A DNA stretch of 64,000 nucleotides, from assembly GCF_900187065.1 (NCBI RefSeq), contig NZ_LT906483.1, positions 2,480,001 through 2,544,000 on the forward strand. Reading direction: 5' to 3'. The stretch's first letter is position 1. Each line of letters opens with the position of its first letter. Shown in pieces: positions 17,942 through 27,508 of the stretch. Made by a program: the position numbers and the translations under genes. Below the pieces are notes generated by a model. The model had not been told where the DNA came from and searched no databases. It saw nothing but the letters and a program-made list of their open reading frames with translations. This DNA is from Mycolicibacterium thermoresistibile (lineage in GTDB: Bacteria > Actinomycetota > Actinomycetes > Mycobacteriales > Mycobacteriaceae).

Positions 17942-17969
17942 GGGGGCGGGTGCCACGGCACCCGTCCCC
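17942..17969 (+). terminator. Hairpin downstream of the CsbD gene
   Basis: A 12-bp stem with one mismatch (gggggcgggtgc ... gcacccgtcccc) and a 4-base loop, 21 bases after the stop. There is no long T run, as is usual for mycobacterial terminators. Confidence 0.7.
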
Positions 17970-17990
17970 GATTGCGTAGGCTCCCGTCCG

Positions 17991-19292
17991 GTGAGCACGC
18001 GTGCAGGCATCGTCGTCACCGGAACCGAGGTTCTCACCGGCCGGATCCAGGACCAGAACGGGCCGTGGCTGGCCGACCGGTTGCTCGAGCTCGGGGTGGA
18101 GCTGGCCCACGTCACCATCTGCGGGGACCGGCCGGCCGACCTCGAGGCCCAGTTGCGTTTTCACGCCGACACCGGGGTGGACCTGCTCATCACCACCGGC
18201 GGGCTGGGGCCCACCGCAGACGATCTGACCGTGGAGACCGTCGCCCGGTTCTGCGGGCGGGAGCTAATGCTCGATGCGGTGGTCGAGGAGAAGATCGCCG
18301 CCATCCTGCGCACGATGATGGGCCGCATCGGACCGAACGAGACCGGTGCGGGCATGACCGACTTCGAGGCCGTGCGGGCCGCCAACCGTAAACAGGCCAT
18401 GGTGCCCGCCGGGGCCACCGTCCTCGACCCGGTCGGCACCGCACCCGGTCTGGTGGTGGCCGGCACCCCGACGGTGGTGGTGCTGCCGGGTCCGCCCCGC
18501 GAACTGCAGCCGATGTGGCGGCGGGCCCTCACCACCGCCGAGGTGCAACGGGCGATCGCCGGCCGGACCCACTACCGGCAGGACACGGTGCGGATGTTCG
18601 GGCTGCCCGAGTCCCGGCTGGCCGAGACACTTCGTGACGCCCGGGAGCGGATCCCCGGATTCGACGCCCTGGAGATCACGACGTGCCTGCGCCGCGGCGA
18701 GGTGGAGATGGTCACCCGCTACGAACCGGCGGCCGCGCCGAGTTACGCCGAGTTGGTGGAGCTGCTGATCGAACGGCACCCGCGCGAGGTGTTCTCCACC
18801 GACGGCGCGCTGGTCGACGAGCAGGTCGCGGAACTGCTGCGCGGCCGGCGGCTGGCGGTCGCCGAATCCTGCACGGCCGGGCTGTTGGCGGCGCGGTTGA
18901 CCGAACGGCCGGGCGCCTCGGCATATCTGGCCGGCGGTGTGGTCGCCTACGCCAACGACGCCAAGACCGATCTGCTCGAGGTGGCGCCCGCCCTGCTGGA
19001 GTCCTTCGGCGCGGTGTCCGAACCGGTCGCCGAGGCGATGGCCGCGGGGGTGTTGCGCCGGTTCGGCGCGGACACGGCCGTCGCCGTCACCGGCATCGCC
19101 GGTCCCGGTGGCGGCAGCCCCGACAAACCGGTGGGGACGGTGTGTTTCGCCGTTCTGCTCGACGACGGCCGCAAGGCCGCCCGGACGGTCCGGCTGCCCG
19201 GCGGCCGGGCCGACGTGCGGGAGCGCTCCACCACGGTGGCGCTGCACCTGCTGCGCCGCGCGCTGCTCGAGGCCGCCCCGGCCGGCGCTTAG
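17991..19292 (+). CDS. cinA: CinA-like protein (MoaB-like and PncC/CinA-C domains)
   Basis: A 433-residue two-domain protein. The N-terminal domain is MoaB-like ([48 protein letters not shown]). The C-terminal domain is PncC-like ([55 protein letters not shown]), which in other bacteria deamidates nicotinamide mononucleotide. Length and domain order match mycobacterial CinA (Rv1901), which has been linked to drug tolerance. The GTG start is just after the hairpin. It ends 4 bases inside the convergent lipoprotein gene. Confidence 0.95.
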   Translation: MSTRAGIVVTGTEVLTGRIQDQNGPWLADRLLELGVELAHVTICGDRPADLEAQLRFHADTGVDLLITTGGLGPTADDLTVETVARFCGRELMLDAVVEEKIAAILRTMMGRIGPNETGAGMTDFEAVRAANRKQAMVPAGATVLDPVGTAPGLVVAGTPTVVVLPGPPRELQPMWRRALTTAEVQRAIAGRTHYRQDTVRMFGLPESRLAETLRDARERIPGFDALEITTCLRRGEVEMVTRYEPAAAPSYAELVELLIERHPREVFSTDGALVDEQVAELLRGRRLAVAESCTAGLLAARLTERPGASAYLAGGVVAYANDAKTDLLEVAPALLESFGAVSEPVAEAMAAGVLRRFGADTAVAVTGIAGPGGGSPDKPVGTVCFAVLLDDGRKAARTVRLPGGRADVRERSTTVALHLLRRALLEAAPAGA

Positions 19293-19993
19293 TCGCCGAT
19301 CTTCGACAGCATGAGGTTGGCGAGTTTGCCGGCCTGGGGATTCACCGCCTCGGGGTTGCGCCCGCACACCAGCACGTCGGCGGCGACGTTGGAGCGCGCG
19401 GCGACCCCGCGGGAACACGCGTAGTCGGTGCCCTCCTGCCGTCGCAGCAGCACGTGCACACCTTCGGCACGGGTCGGACCGCTGGTCTTCCACTGCAGTT
19501 CCTGCCCGTTCAGGGAGATGGTCAGGGTCCGGTCGGTGCAGTCCCGCCACCGGTCGACCTGCTGGGTGACCCACTCGTGCGCCTCCTGCGCGCCGGCGAA
19601 CGCCGCCACCCCGGTGCTGATCCGGTGCGAGCGCAGATCGTCGGCCAGCCGGCCGTAGACGGCCGCATAGCCCGAGCCGCGATACGCCGACGCGTCGTTG
19701 GGAATGACCGCGCTGGCACACTCCGGTTCGGACAACATGTCCGGCGGCAGCGAGTCCGGTTTGGTGTAGGCCAGCAGATAGATCAGATTCGGCGCCTCGA
19801 CCACGGTGCGGGCCTCGTCGGCGGTGGGGATCAGATCCCGCAGCTCGGCGATCTTGACCAGCGGGAGATCGTCGCGCGGCACCTCGGGCGCATAGACCGC
19901 CGAACCTTCGACGGAATGGGTGCACGCGGCACCGGTGAGCACGACCACCGCGGCGGCACATCCGCCCAGGATCCGGCGAGTCAGCTTGGTCAT
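19289..19993 (-). CDS. PknH-sensor-like lipoprotein
   Basis: A 234-residue lipoprotein. The signal peptide ends in the lipobox VLTGAAC. The mature part has the fold signs of the extracellular PknH-type sensor domain seen in many mycobacterial lipoproteins: [38 protein letters not shown], and [21 protein letters not shown]. Conserved Cys residues likely form two disulfides. GAAGGTGG stands before the ATG at 19993; an ATG 12 bases earlier is also in frame. The ligand is unknown. Confidence 0.85.
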   Translation of the reverse strand: MTKLTRRILGGCAAAVVVLTGAACTHSVEGSAVYAPEVPRDDLPLVKIAELRDLIPTADEARTVVEAPNLIYLLAYTKPDSLPPDMLSEPECASAVIPNDASAYRGSGYAAVYGRLADDLRSHRISTGVAAFAGAQEAHEWVTQQVDRWRDCTDRTLTISLNGQELQWKTSGPTRAEGVHVLLRRQEGTDYACSRGVAARSNVAADVLVCGRNPEAVNPQAGKLANLMLSKIGD

Positions 19994-20160
19994 AGCCACC
20001 TTCATACCGTGAACGACCCGCGCACAGTGGGACCGATGTCGAGTACCGTCGTGCCATGGCTGCCACCCCTGACCCCACCGGGACCTGCGTGGTGCGTTCG
20101 ATGCACGCCACGTGGGAGTCCCGGCAGAGCGCGACCGGCGGGGCCTGACCGGACATCACC

Positions 20161-21057
20161 GTGGCGGCCGACGAACTCGACGAGCTCTACCGGCTACCGC
20201 CGGAGGACTTCACCGCGGCGCGGAGCCGGCTCGTCAAGGCCGCCCGCAGCCGCGGGGAGGCCGATCGGGCCGCACAGATTGCCGCCGCGCGGAAGCCGAC
20301 CACGGCGGCGTGGCTGGTGAATTCCCTGGTCCATCGCGACGCGCACGTGGTGGACCGGTTGGGTGAGCTGGGTGACCGGTTGCACGCGGCGCACCGCGCC
20401 GCCGACGGGGACCGCATCCGCGAGTTGTCGGCCGAACACCGCAGGCTGGTCGCCGAACTCGCCGAGTCTGCGCTCACCGCCGTGGCCGCGCCGTCGGCCG
20501 CGGTGCGTGACGACGTCACCGCCACCCTGCATGCGGCGGTCGCCGATGCGGCGGTGCGGGCCCGGCTGGGTCGGTTGACCCGTGCCGAACGGTGGTCGGG
20601 TTTCGGCGAATTCGGCGATTCCGCGCCGATCGTCGCCGCCGCCACCTCGGTTCCCGACGACGGGGCGCCGGCCGCCGGCCACCGGCGGCGCGCCGAGCCG
20701 GCACCGGATGAGGCCGCCGCGACGACTTCTGAGCAGTCCGCCGCGACCGATGCGGCCCGTGCGGCGGTGGCCCGAGCTGAGCGGATCCGCGCCGACCTCG
20801 ACACCCAGGTGGGGGAGCGGCGCGCCGAGTTGGCGGCGGCACGGCTGGCCCACGACGACGCCCGGTCCCGCCTCGAGCAGGCCGGCGCCCGGCTGCAGGC
20901 CGCCGAGAACGCCCACGCCGAGGCCGTCGCCGCCCATCAGGATGCCGCCGCAGAACTCCGGTCGGCGAAGAACCGGTTGGCGGCTGTGCAGCGGACCGGT
21001 CGGCGCGCCGTCTCCGGGACCGGAAAGACGCCTCGGCAGGACGACCCAGATGGATGA
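20161..21057 (+). CDS. Coiled-coil protein of unknown function
   Basis: A 298-residue soluble protein. The first 150 residues are helical with a regular core (YRLPPEDFTAARSRLVKAARSRG, TTAAWLVNSLVHRDAHVVDRLGELGDRL). A Pro/Ala/Thr linker and then a long Ala/Glu/Arg heptad coiled coil (about 205-285) follow. No enzyme motif is seen. The start is a GTG without a clear ribosome site, so translation may begin elsewhere or couple to upstream sequence. It ends 6 bases before the flavin monooxygenase, so they are probably co-transcribed. Confidence 0.75.
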   Translation: MAADELDELYRLPPEDFTAARSRLVKAARSRGEADRAAQIAAARKPTTAAWLVNSLVHRDAHVVDRLGELGDRLHAAHRAADGDRIRELSAEHRRLVAELAESALTAVAAPSAAVRDDVTATLHAAVADAAVRARLGRLTRAERWSGFGEFGDSAPIVAAATSVPDDGAPAAGHRRRAEPAPDEAAATTSEQSAATDAARAAVARAERIRADLDTQVGERRAELAAARLAHDDARSRLEQAGARLQAAENAHAEAVAAHQDAAAELRSAKNRLAAVQRTGRRAVSGTGKTPRQDDPDG

Positions 21058-21063
21058 CGACGG

Positions 21064-22278
21064 ATGACGATGACCGAGCACACCACCTGCGTCGTGGTCG
21101 GTGGCGGTCCTGCCGGAATGGTGCTGGGCCTGCTGCTGGCGCGGGCCGGCGTGGCGGTCACCGTGCTGGAGAAGCACGGTGATTTCCTGCGCGACTTCCG
21201 GGGCGACACCGTGCATCCCAGCACCATCCGGCTGCTCGAGGAGCTCGGGCTGGGTGAGCGGTTCGCCGCCCTGCCGCAGAGCAGGGTCGAGCAGGCGGTG
21301 TTCCCGGTCCACGGCCGGCCGTTGCCTGTGGTCGATTTCGGTCGGCTCAAGCAGCCGCACCCGTACATCGCGCTGGTGCCGCAGTGGGATCTGCTGAACC
21401 TGCTCGCCGACGCGGGCCGGGCCGAGCCGACGTTCACGCTGCGGATGCGCACCGAGGTGACCGGTTTGCTGCGCGACCGCGACCGGGTGACCGGTGTGCG
21501 CTACACCGGGCCGGACGGTGACGGTGAGTTGCGGGCCGACCTCACGGTCGGCTGCGACGGCAGGAAATCGGTGGTCCGCGCTGGCGCCGGCCTGCGGACC
21601 CGCGACTTCCCGGTGCCGTTCGACGTGTGGTGGTTCCGGCTGCCGCGGCAGAGTTCGGCCGGGTATTCGCTGGTGCCGCGCACCGCGCCGGGCCGGGCGA
21701 TGATCATGATCCCGCGCGAGGGCTACTTCCAGATCGCCTATCTGATCCCGAAGGGCCAGGATGCGGCGCTGCGGGCCCGCGGGTTGGACGCGTTTCGCCG
21801 GGAGGTCGCCGCGCTGGCGCCGGAATCCACCGTCGACGGACTGACCTCCTGGGATGACGTGAAACTGCTCGACGTCCGGATGGATCGGCTGCGGCGCTGG
21901 CACACCGCCGGACTGCTGTGCATCGGCGATGCCGCACATGCGATGTCACCGGCGGGCGGGGTGGGGATCAACCTCGCCGTGCAGGACGCGGTCGCGGCCG
22001 CCACCATACTGGCCGAACCGTTGCGGCGCGGCCGGGTCACCGCCGGTGGGCTGGCCGCGGTGCGCCGCCGGCGGCTACCCGCGACGGCGCTCACCCAGGC
22101 GCTGCAGCGGGTACTGCACCGCCGCCTGCTGGCCCCGATCCTGTCCGGCGCGGAAGTCCAGCCACCGGCGCCGCTGCTCGGGGCGGTGGCCCGGTGGCCG
22201 TGGCTGTCGGTGGTGCCGGCCCGCCTGGTCGGGGTCGGCATCCGGCCGGAACACGCCCCGGCGTTCGCCCGGCGCTGA
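21064..22278 (+). CDS. FAD-dependent aromatic-type monooxygenase
   Basis: A 404-residue flavoprotein of the p-hydroxybenzoate hydroxylase class. FAD motifs are VVVGGGPAGMVLGLLLARAG at the N-terminus, the DG motif VGCDGRKSVVR, and GDAAHAMSPAGGVGINLAVQDAV at about residue 280-300. It should use NAD(P)H and oxygen to hydroxylate or epoxidise a small, probably aromatic or quinone-like substrate. It has no membrane anchor. The start (MTMTEH) lies 6 bases after the coiled-coil gene. The substrate is unknown. Confidence 0.9.
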   Translation: MTMTEHTTCVVVGGGPAGMVLGLLLARAGVAVTVLEKHGDFLRDFRGDTVHPSTIRLLEELGLGERFAALPQSRVEQAVFPVHGRPLPVVDFGRLKQPHPYIALVPQWDLLNLLADAGRAEPTFTLRMRTEVTGLLRDRDRVTGVRYTGPDGDGELRADLTVGCDGRKSVVRAGAGLRTRDFPVPFDVWWFRLPRQSSAGYSLVPRTAPGRAMIMIPREGYFQIAYLIPKGQDAALRARGLDAFRREVAALAPESTVDGLTSWDDVKLLDVRMDRLRRWHTAGLLCIGDAAHAMSPAGGVGINLAVQDAVAAATILAEPLRRGRVTAGGLAAVRRRRLPATALTQALQRVLHRRLLAPILSGAEVQPPAPLLGAVARWPWLSVVPARLVGVGIRPEHAPAFARR

Positions 22279-22343
22279 CCCGGCGTTTGTCCCCTCCACG
22301 GGCCGGGAACCCGGTGGGCACCGGCAATATCCAAGGAGACGGC

Positions 22344-22598
22344 ATGGCCATCTGCGATACCTGCGGAAACGAATACGACAAGGCCTTCACCGTGACCAGC
22401 CACGACGGCTGGACCGCGACGTTCGACAGCATCGAGTGCGCGTCGGCGAAGTTGGCGCCGGAATGCGCGCACTGCGGTTGCCGCATCCTCGGCCACGGGG
22501 TGGAGACGCCCGAGGCGATCTACTGCTGCGCCCACTGCGCCCGCAAGGCCAGCAACGCCGACATCAACGACCGCTATCCGGTCCCGGCGGGCGCCTGA
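22344..22598 (+). CDS. Metallothionein-like Cys-rich protein
   Basis: An 84-residue protein with ten Cys and several His residues: CDTCGNEYDKAF, SIECAS, ECAHCGCRILGHG and YCCAHCARKA. The C-terminal half follows the pattern of bacterial metallothioneins of the SmtA/PmtA type (CxHCxCxI...YCCxxCA), so it probably binds zinc, copper or cadmium, or is a zinc-ribbon protein. AAGGAGAC precedes the ATG. It has space of its own: a weak SigF-like element (22285-22310) upstream and DnaA boxes downstream. Confidence 0.82.
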   Translation: MAICDTCGNEYDKAFTVTSHDGWTATFDSIECASAKLAPECAHCGCRILGHGVETPEAIYCCAHCARKASNADINDRYPVPAGA

Positions 22599-22614
22599 AC
22601 TACACCGATGTAAT

Positions 22615-22646
22615 TTATCCCCACTGTGGACAACGCCTGTGGATAA
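22615..22646. promoter_or_regulatory. Cluster of three DnaA boxes
   Basis: Within 32 bases: TTATCCCCA (22615-22623), TGTGGACAA (22625-22633, complement TTGTCCACA, the perfect actinobacterial box) and TGTGGATAA (22638-22646, complement TTATCCACA, the perfect E. coli box). It lies between the convergent metallothionein-like and yaaA genes, away from any dnaA or dnaN gene. Confidence 0.75.
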
Positions 22647-22693
22647 CTCAGGAAGCAGCAGGCCAGGGGGTTCTGGGTATCACTGACGACGTC

Positions 22694-23440
22694 TCAGCTG
22701 ACGATGAGGGTCAGGTCGCCGTCGTCGTGGCACTCCACCTTGAGACCGGACTTTCGCGCGATGGCCGCGACCGACTCGGCGTCATCGGGTTCGGCGCGGC
22801 TGGTCGCCAGGATGCGGGCCAGCCGGCCCTTGTGCGCCTTGTTGAAATGGCTGACGACGCGTCGCTGCCCGGCGCCGTCGTCGGTGACGACGCTGACCCG
22901 CACCGCGTCCTGGACCCGCCCGAGCCCGGCATAGGCGCCCGAACGCAGGTCGATCACGAGCTGGTGGGCTGCGACCTCGGCGAGGACCGGCTCCAGCAGC
23001 GGGCGCCAGCGCGACGCCAGCGTGCCCGAGCCGGGCAGTTTCGAGCCGGCGGACAGCCGGTACGCCGGCACCGGGTCGTCGGCGCGCAGCAGACCGAACA
23101 ACGCCGAGCCCACCGCGAGCCGGCTGCGGGCCCGCGCCGCCGTCGCGCCCCGCAGCGACCCGATGTCGAGGGCGTCGTAGAGCACGCCGGTGTACCGCTC
23201 GACGGCGGGCAGCGTGGGACTGCTCCACAGTTCGGCGTTGCGGTCGATCTCGGCATCCTTGGCGGCCGAGATGCCCAGGGCCCGCCGGGCCGCGGGCCGG
23301 TCTGCGGCCAGCGCGACGAGTTCGTCGATCAGGGCCCGGCGCAGCGGGGACAGGGTGGGAAAGCCCAGCGACTCCAGGCTCAGCGGCGCGCCGTCTCCTC
23401 CGGCGCGCTTGGTTTCCGAGGGTGGCAGCAGGACAAGCAC
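22694..23440 (-). CDS. yaaA: YaaA-family peroxide stress protein
   Basis: A 248-residue protein with the YaaA/DUF328 pattern: LVLLPPSETKRAGGDG at the start, ERYTGVLYDALD, and VVSHFNKAHKGRLAR near the C-terminus. In E. coli YaaA lowers free iron during peroxide stress and the protein has a DNA-binding fold. The GTG at 23440 is the natural start. It is convergent with the metallothionein-like gene and is 9 bases downstream of the M15 peptidase gene, with which it is probably co-transcribed. Confidence 0.92.
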   Translation of the reverse strand: MLVLLPPSETKRAGGDGAPLSLESLGFPTLSPLRRALIDELVALAADRPAARRALGISAAKDAEIDRNAELWSSPTLPAVERYTGVLYDALDIGSLRGATAARARSRLAVGSALFGLLRADDPVPAYRLSAGSKLPGSGTLASRWRPLLEPVLAEVAAHQLVIDLRSGAYAGLGRVQDAVRVSVVTDDGAGQRRVVSHFNKAHKGRLARILATSRAEPDDAESVAAIARKSGLKVECHDDGDLTLIVS

Positions 23441-23449
23441 GCCAGCACG

Positions 23450-24079
23450 TTAGCCGTCGGCCGGCCAGGCGATCGGCCCGGGCACCGGCTGGGTGTCGGC
23501 CGGTGGTACGTCGACGGACGCGTCGGGCAGCAACGGCGGGCAGACGCCGGATGCGTCGGCGGTCAGCTCGTAGTGCCACATCTCGTTGGCGTAGGTGCGG
23601 CACAGCCCGAATCGCGCGCCGTGCCGGTTGAGCCACTCGGCCGCGGCGCCGGGACCGATGTCGACGGCGCGGCCGGTCACGTGGCGGGAGACCGCCGGCG
23701 TCGCCACCCACCGGCGGGCCGCGTCGACGGAACCGTGGCTGTAAACCGCGTCGTCGAACATCCGCTGCTGCAGCTCGGGTGAGCGCCAACCCGAGGTGAT
23801 CCGCAGCTCGATCCCGTCCGCGGCGGCGGCCCGGGCGGCCTCCTGCACCGCCTGCCGCAGCGCCGGGTCGAGCCCGCCGACGGCGGGGTGGGCGAGGTCG
23901 TACGGACTCAGGGTCACCCCGGGAGGTAGAGCGCCGTCGGCCGCGCCGCCCGGATCCGGGGACCACGGCTGCGCCGCGACCGGTGCGGCGCCTGCCCCGA
24001 GCAGGGCGAACAGGCCCGTCAGCAGTGTCGCCGCCGCGGCGGTCGACACCGTCGACAGCTTCCTGACCAGATCGGTCAT
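23450..24079 (-). CDS. Secreted D-alanyl-D-alanine carboxypeptidase (VanY/M15B)
   Basis: A 209-residue exported peptidase. After a signal peptide (AAAATLLTGLFALLGAGAAPVAAQP) comes the LAS metallopeptidase domain: ITSGWRSPELQQRMFDDA, the zinc motif SRHVTGRAVDIGP (His and Asp ligands), and EMWHYE with the catalytic Glu/His pair. It should trim D-Ala from the peptidoglycan stem. It is downstream of the phosphatase-type gene (10 bases) and upstream of yaaA (9 bases), all on one strand. Its Pro-rich tail is typical of mycobacterial secreted enzymes. Confidence 0.9.
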   Translation of the reverse strand: MTDLVRKLSTVSTAAAATLLTGLFALLGAGAAPVAAQPWSPDPGGAADGALPPGVTLSPYDLAHPAVGGLDPALRQAVQEAARAAAADGIELRITSGWRSPELQQRMFDDAVYSHGSVDAARRWVATPAVSRHVTGRAVDIGPGAAAEWLNRHGARFGLCRTYANEMWHYELTADASGVCPPLLPDASVDVPPADTQPVPGPIAWPADG

Positions 24080-24089
24080 CTTTACACCC

Positions 24090-25226
24090 TCATCCGTAGG
24101 CCAGCAGTAGCGGAACCCGCTGCTCGGCGGTGGTCAGTGAGCCATGATGCCCGATCAACGCCGACTCGAGCGGTTCGGCGCTGCGCCGCACCAGCGCCGC
24201 GGTGCCGCGCGCGGCCGCGACGACGTCGCCGATGCGGTACCGCACCTCGTCGGTGACCCGGTGGCCGAACCAGCCGGCGGTGACGGCCTCCTCCCGGCTC
24301 AGCACCCAGGCCTGCTCTCCCAGCGTGTCACGCCAGGTGGCCAGCACGTCGTCGGCCGCGCCGTCGGCGGCATAGACATGGCGGGCCCGCGGTTCGCCGG
24401 CGACCGCGTCGACTCCGTCCCACAGGGTGACATGGGCGTCGAGGTCGATGACATGATCGTCGGTGACACCGACCATGCCGTGGTCGGCGACCACCGCCAG
24501 CAGCCCGCCGGACGGCAGATCGTCCAGCACCGACTCCACCAATCGGTCGACCTGGCGCAACTGCATCCGCCACGCCGGCGAGCCCGGGCCGTGCAGATGC
24601 CCCAGCAGGTCGACGTCGCTGTGGTAGCCGTAGCAGAACCCGCCGTCGGCGATGGTCTGACGCACCGTGGCGGCCAGGTCGCCCAGGGCGTGCACACCGA
24701 CGTAGCGTCCACCGCGCAGCACCGCCCGGGTCAGCCCGGAGCCGGTGAACTGCGCTCCGGAGATGACGCTGACCGCCACGCCCGCCGCGGCGGCCCGTTC
24801 GAAGGTGGTGGGCAGCGGCTGAACCTGTTCCGGCGGCAGCTCGGCGCGCAGATCCTCGCCCCACGGATGCGGACGCCAGCGCAGGGCGTTGATCACCCCT
24901 GCGGCCGGCACCCGGAACGAATAGCCGACGAAGCCGTGTTCGCCGGAGTGGCAACCGGTTCCGAGGGCGGCCAGCCCGGCCGCGGTGGTGGACGGGAATC
25001 CGACCTGCAGGGTCTCCCCGCGCAGCCCGGCGAGCACCGGGGCGTCATCGGCGTGGGTGTCGAGCAACTCGGCGCCCAGCCCGTCGATCAACAACACGCA
25101 TGCCCCGGCGAGACCGTGACGCAGCGGGATCCGGCTGTCGAAACCGGCCACGCCCATCGCGGCGAGCACCGCCGGCACCACGTCGGCGAGATGGGCCAGG
25201 CCAGGGTCCGGTCGCGGCAGGTCCAT
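24090..25226 (-). CDS. Alkaline phosphatase superfamily / nucleotide pyrophosphatase-like protein
   Basis: A 378-residue enzyme. The metal site and nucleophile region are VLLIDGLGAELL (Asp), FPSTTAAGLAALGTGCHSGEHG (Thr nucleophile expected in ST), YHSDVDLLGHLHGPGS and AVVADHGMVGV. This fits the phosphodiesterase/pyrophosphatase branch with two metal ions. There is no signal peptide, so it works in the cytoplasm or on the inner face. ATG 25226 was chosen; a longer frame upstream has no support. It lies 31 bases after the hydrolase gene and heads toward the M15 and yaaA genes. Confidence 0.87.
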   Translation of the reverse strand: MDLPRPDPGLAHLADVVPAVLAAMGVAGFDSRIPLRHGLAGACVLLIDGLGAELLDTHADDAPVLAGLRGETLQVGFPSTTAAGLAALGTGCHSGEHGFVGYSFRVPAAGVINALRWRPHPWGEDLRAELPPEQVQPLPTTFERAAAAGVAVSVISGAQFTGSGLTRAVLRGGRYVGVHALGDLAATVRQTIADGGFCYGYHSDVDLLGHLHGPGSPAWRMQLRQVDRLVESVLDDLPSGGLLAVVADHGMVGVTDDHVIDLDAHVTLWDGVDAVAGEPRARHVYAADGAADDVLATWRDTLGEQAWVLSREEAVTAGWFGHRVTDEVRYRIGDVVAAARGTAALVRRSAEPLESALIGHHGSLTTAEQRVPLLLAYG

Positions 25227-25257
25227 AGCGCCGAGCCTGCCACACCCGGAGCTGCGG

Positions 25258-26001
25258 TCAGCCGCGGTCGGTCGGACGTCCCGCCATCGCGGCGATGTGG
25301 GCGGCCACCTCGTCGGCGACCGCGTGGGTCCGGGCGTCGGTGCCGGGCAGGTAGCGGTCGGCGGCCGGGTCATAACCGGCTCCGGCGATGGCGGCGTGGT
25401 CGGTGTCGAGCTCGGCTACCTCGGCCGGCCACCCGTGCGACCGCAGGATTTCGGCGAAATCCCGGCTCGCCGCGATCGGCACCACATCGTCGGCGGCGCC
25501 GTGCAGCAGCAGAAACGGTGTCCGGTGACCGCCGTCGCGCAGCAGACCGGGCAGCCGGTTCGGCGGCCGGCCGGTGATCGGGTCGGGCACCATGAACGCC
25601 CCGGCCAGGCAGACGGTGGCCACCGGCCGCACATAGTGTTCGGCCGCGTGTTCGGCCGCGGTGAGGGTCAGCCCGGCGGCCGCCGCACCACCCAGCGACC
25701 AGCCCACCAGCAGCAGCTCGTCGGAACCGTACCGCCGTCGGGTGAACCGTACCGACTCCAGCAGATCCGACCGGCCACCGTCGGGGGCGTCGGAGTTCCA
25801 GTCCGGCGCGACGACCGCGAAACCGCGCCCGGCCACCTTCTGCGCGAGCGCGGTGACCGTGGCGCGGGCATCGGTCTGCTTGCCGTGCCAGATGAGCACC
25901 GGCGGCTGCGCGTCGCCGCCGGGTGGGTGTGCCCGGTACAGGTCCGCCCAGCGTCCGGGGGCGTACTGCAGGGTCTCTGTGCTGGCTTTTCCGGTCTCCA
26001 T
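25258..26001 (-). CDS. Alpha/beta hydrolase (dienelactone hydrolase-like)
   Basis: A 247-residue alpha/beta-hydrolase. It has the oxyanion/strand segment PPVLIWHGKQTD, a DLLESVRFTRRRYGSDE helix, the nucleophile elbow VGWSLGGAAAAG, FLLLHGAADDVVP with the catalytic Asp, and LDTDHAAIAG with the His. The substrate is not known; this group includes lipases, esterases and dienelactone hydrolases. The ATG at 26001 is preferred (METGKAST) over one 24 bases earlier. First gene of a four-gene minus-strand unit that ends with yaaA. Confidence 0.87.
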   Translation of the reverse strand: METGKASTETLQYAPGRWADLYRAHPPGGDAQPPVLIWHGKQTDARATVTALAQKVAGRGFAVVAPDWNSDAPDGGRSDLLESVRFTRRRYGSDELLLVGWSLGGAAAAGLTLTAAEHAAEHYVRPVATVCLAGAFMVPDPITGRPPNRLPGLLRDGGHRTPFLLLHGAADDVVPIAASRDFAEILRSHGWPAEVAELDTDHAAIAGAGYDPAADRYLPGTDARTHAVADEVAAHIAAMAGRPTDRG

Positions 26002-26185
26002 GTCGGCAAGACTGCCCCGAGGCACGCCGTGTCAACCGCGCGTTGCGCTGTGGTCGACGCTGGTTCCGGCCGGCATCCCGGATAGTGAGAAATCTGACAG
26101 CACCGCTATGGCGAGTGCCGGCATCGGGTACCCGGGGCACCAATGGCGCGCTCCGCGCCGAATCGACTACGAGGGGGACCCCCAT

Positions 26186-27151
26186 ATGTCCACATCCGAT
26201 ATCAGCACGTTGTTGAGGCAGTTGCGCACCGTGCTCGATCTGACCAACACCGAGATTCAGGTGGCCGAGACGCGGCTGGCCCAGGCGCGCACCGAGGCGG
26301 TGCAGCGTGAACTGGCGCAGAACGCCGACAACGCCCGCGCTCGCGCCGAGGCGATCGAACGTGCGATCCGCGACCTGGGTGGGGTGCCGAGCCTGACCGG
26401 CCCGCTGCTCGGCCGGGCCGCCGCGGCGGTGAAAGCCATGATCGAACAGGCCCAGCCGTTCGACGAGGCGCTGCTCGGTGATCTGCAGCTGGAGCACCAG
26501 TTGCTCGATCGGGCCCGCTACATCAAGGCGTTGGCGGTGGCCGCCAAACGATCCGACATCGAGGATCTGGCGTCGCGGCTGATCGCCGCGCACTCCGCGA
26601 CGGTGGACTGGCTCACCACGGTGCTGGCCGAGGATGCGCTGGGCGGACCGGCGGCGCTGCGCCGCAGCCCGATGCAGGCCGCGGCCGGATTGGCGGTGAA
26701 AGCGGTCAATGTGCCGGTGACCTGGTCGGCACGCGGGCTGGACCGGGTGTTCGACGCGGTGCGCAACGCTCCGACGACCGTCGACGACCTGGTCAACCGT
26801 GGCGCCGAGGTCCGCGATGTCGCGGCGAAGACATTCACCGCGTCACGAGATGCCGCGCTCCAGACCGCTGAGCGGGTGGCCCGCCGCGAGGGCTCCGACG
26901 AGGTCGCCGACGTCTTGGGCTCGATGCGCACGGCTGCCGGCGCGCTGTCCGCCGAGGAGCTGCCGATCAGCGACTATGAGGGTCTCAACGTGTCGCAGGC
27001 GGTGGCCGCGGTGAAGGAACTCGATGATCCGAGCGACATCCGCGCGGTGATCGCCTACGAGGAGTCGCACAAGAACCGGCACGGTGTGGTGTCGGCCGCG
27101 CAGACCCGGTTGGCGGCAATCGCCCAGGAGGTCGTCGGGATCGGCAACTGA
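26186..27151 (+). CDS. Helical ferritin-like protein of unknown function
   Basis: A 321-residue all-helical protein with few Cys and no signal peptide. The first part (LLRQLRTVLDLTNTEIQVAETRLAQARTEAVQ, then AKRSDIEDLASRLIAAHSATVDWLTTVLAEDAL) has the look of the ferritin-like four-helix proteins annotated in mycobacteria, but I see no clear di-iron ligand pattern. The C-terminal part is more helical and has a possible repeat of short heptads. GAGGGGG precedes the ATG. It is divergent from the hydrolase operon. Its function is not known. Confidence 0.75.
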   Translation: MSTSDISTLLRQLRTVLDLTNTEIQVAETRLAQARTEAVQRELAQNADNARARAEAIERAIRDLGGVPSLTGPLLGRAAAAVKAMIEQAQPFDEALLGDLQLEHQLLDRARYIKALAVAAKRSDIEDLASRLIAAHSATVDWLTTVLAEDALGGPAALRRSPMQAAAGLAVKAVNVPVTWSARGLDRVFDAVRNAPTTVDDLVNRGAEVRDVAAKTFTASRDAALQTAERVARREGSDEVADVLGSMRTAAGALSAEELPISDYEGLNVSQAVAAVKELDDPSDIRAVIAYEESHKNRHGVVSAAQTRLAAIAQEVVGIGN

Positions 27152-27212
27152 GGCGTCATCAGGCGCTGAATTCCACCCCCGCAGTCACGCGATTGCGGGG
27201 GTGGACTCATGC

Positions 27213-27391
27213 GTGGTCGTGCTCGCGCGGAGGCGGGTGTGCGATCACGGCAGTGAGCGTGCATCAGCGGTGTTGACCGTGACGCTGCAGCGCGATTCGG
27301 CCCGATTTCCCGCAGCAGCCGCACAACCAGCTCCGTCAGTACACCCTCGCAACGTCCGATACACCGTCGCCACAGCCAGTGCACACTCGCG
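27213..27391. repeat. Dispersed repeat, copy 1
   Basis: About 179 bases that recur at 27509 with only about eight substitutions and a few single-base gaps. It begins gtggtcgtgctcgcgcggag and ends cagtgcacactcgcg. The segment before the repeat is the end of the ferritin-like gene and an inverted GC-rich stretch (acccccgcagtcacgcgatt). Confidence 0.9.
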
Positions 27392-27508
27392 GTCCCCTCA
27401 GAGACGATCTGCAACGCGGCCCATTGACGCGGTAGCGGGGCCGGGGGAGACGGCGCCGCTCTCAGACGATCCCCACACAGCCCTGAATCCGAGCGTGTCG
27501 CAGCTGCG

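Noticed and set aside
20056..20148. Small 30-residue open frame (MAATPDPTGTCVVRSMHATW...) between the lipoprotein and the coiled-coil gene
   Set aside because: No ribosome site, no family likeness; it may be a leader peptide but nothing supports this.
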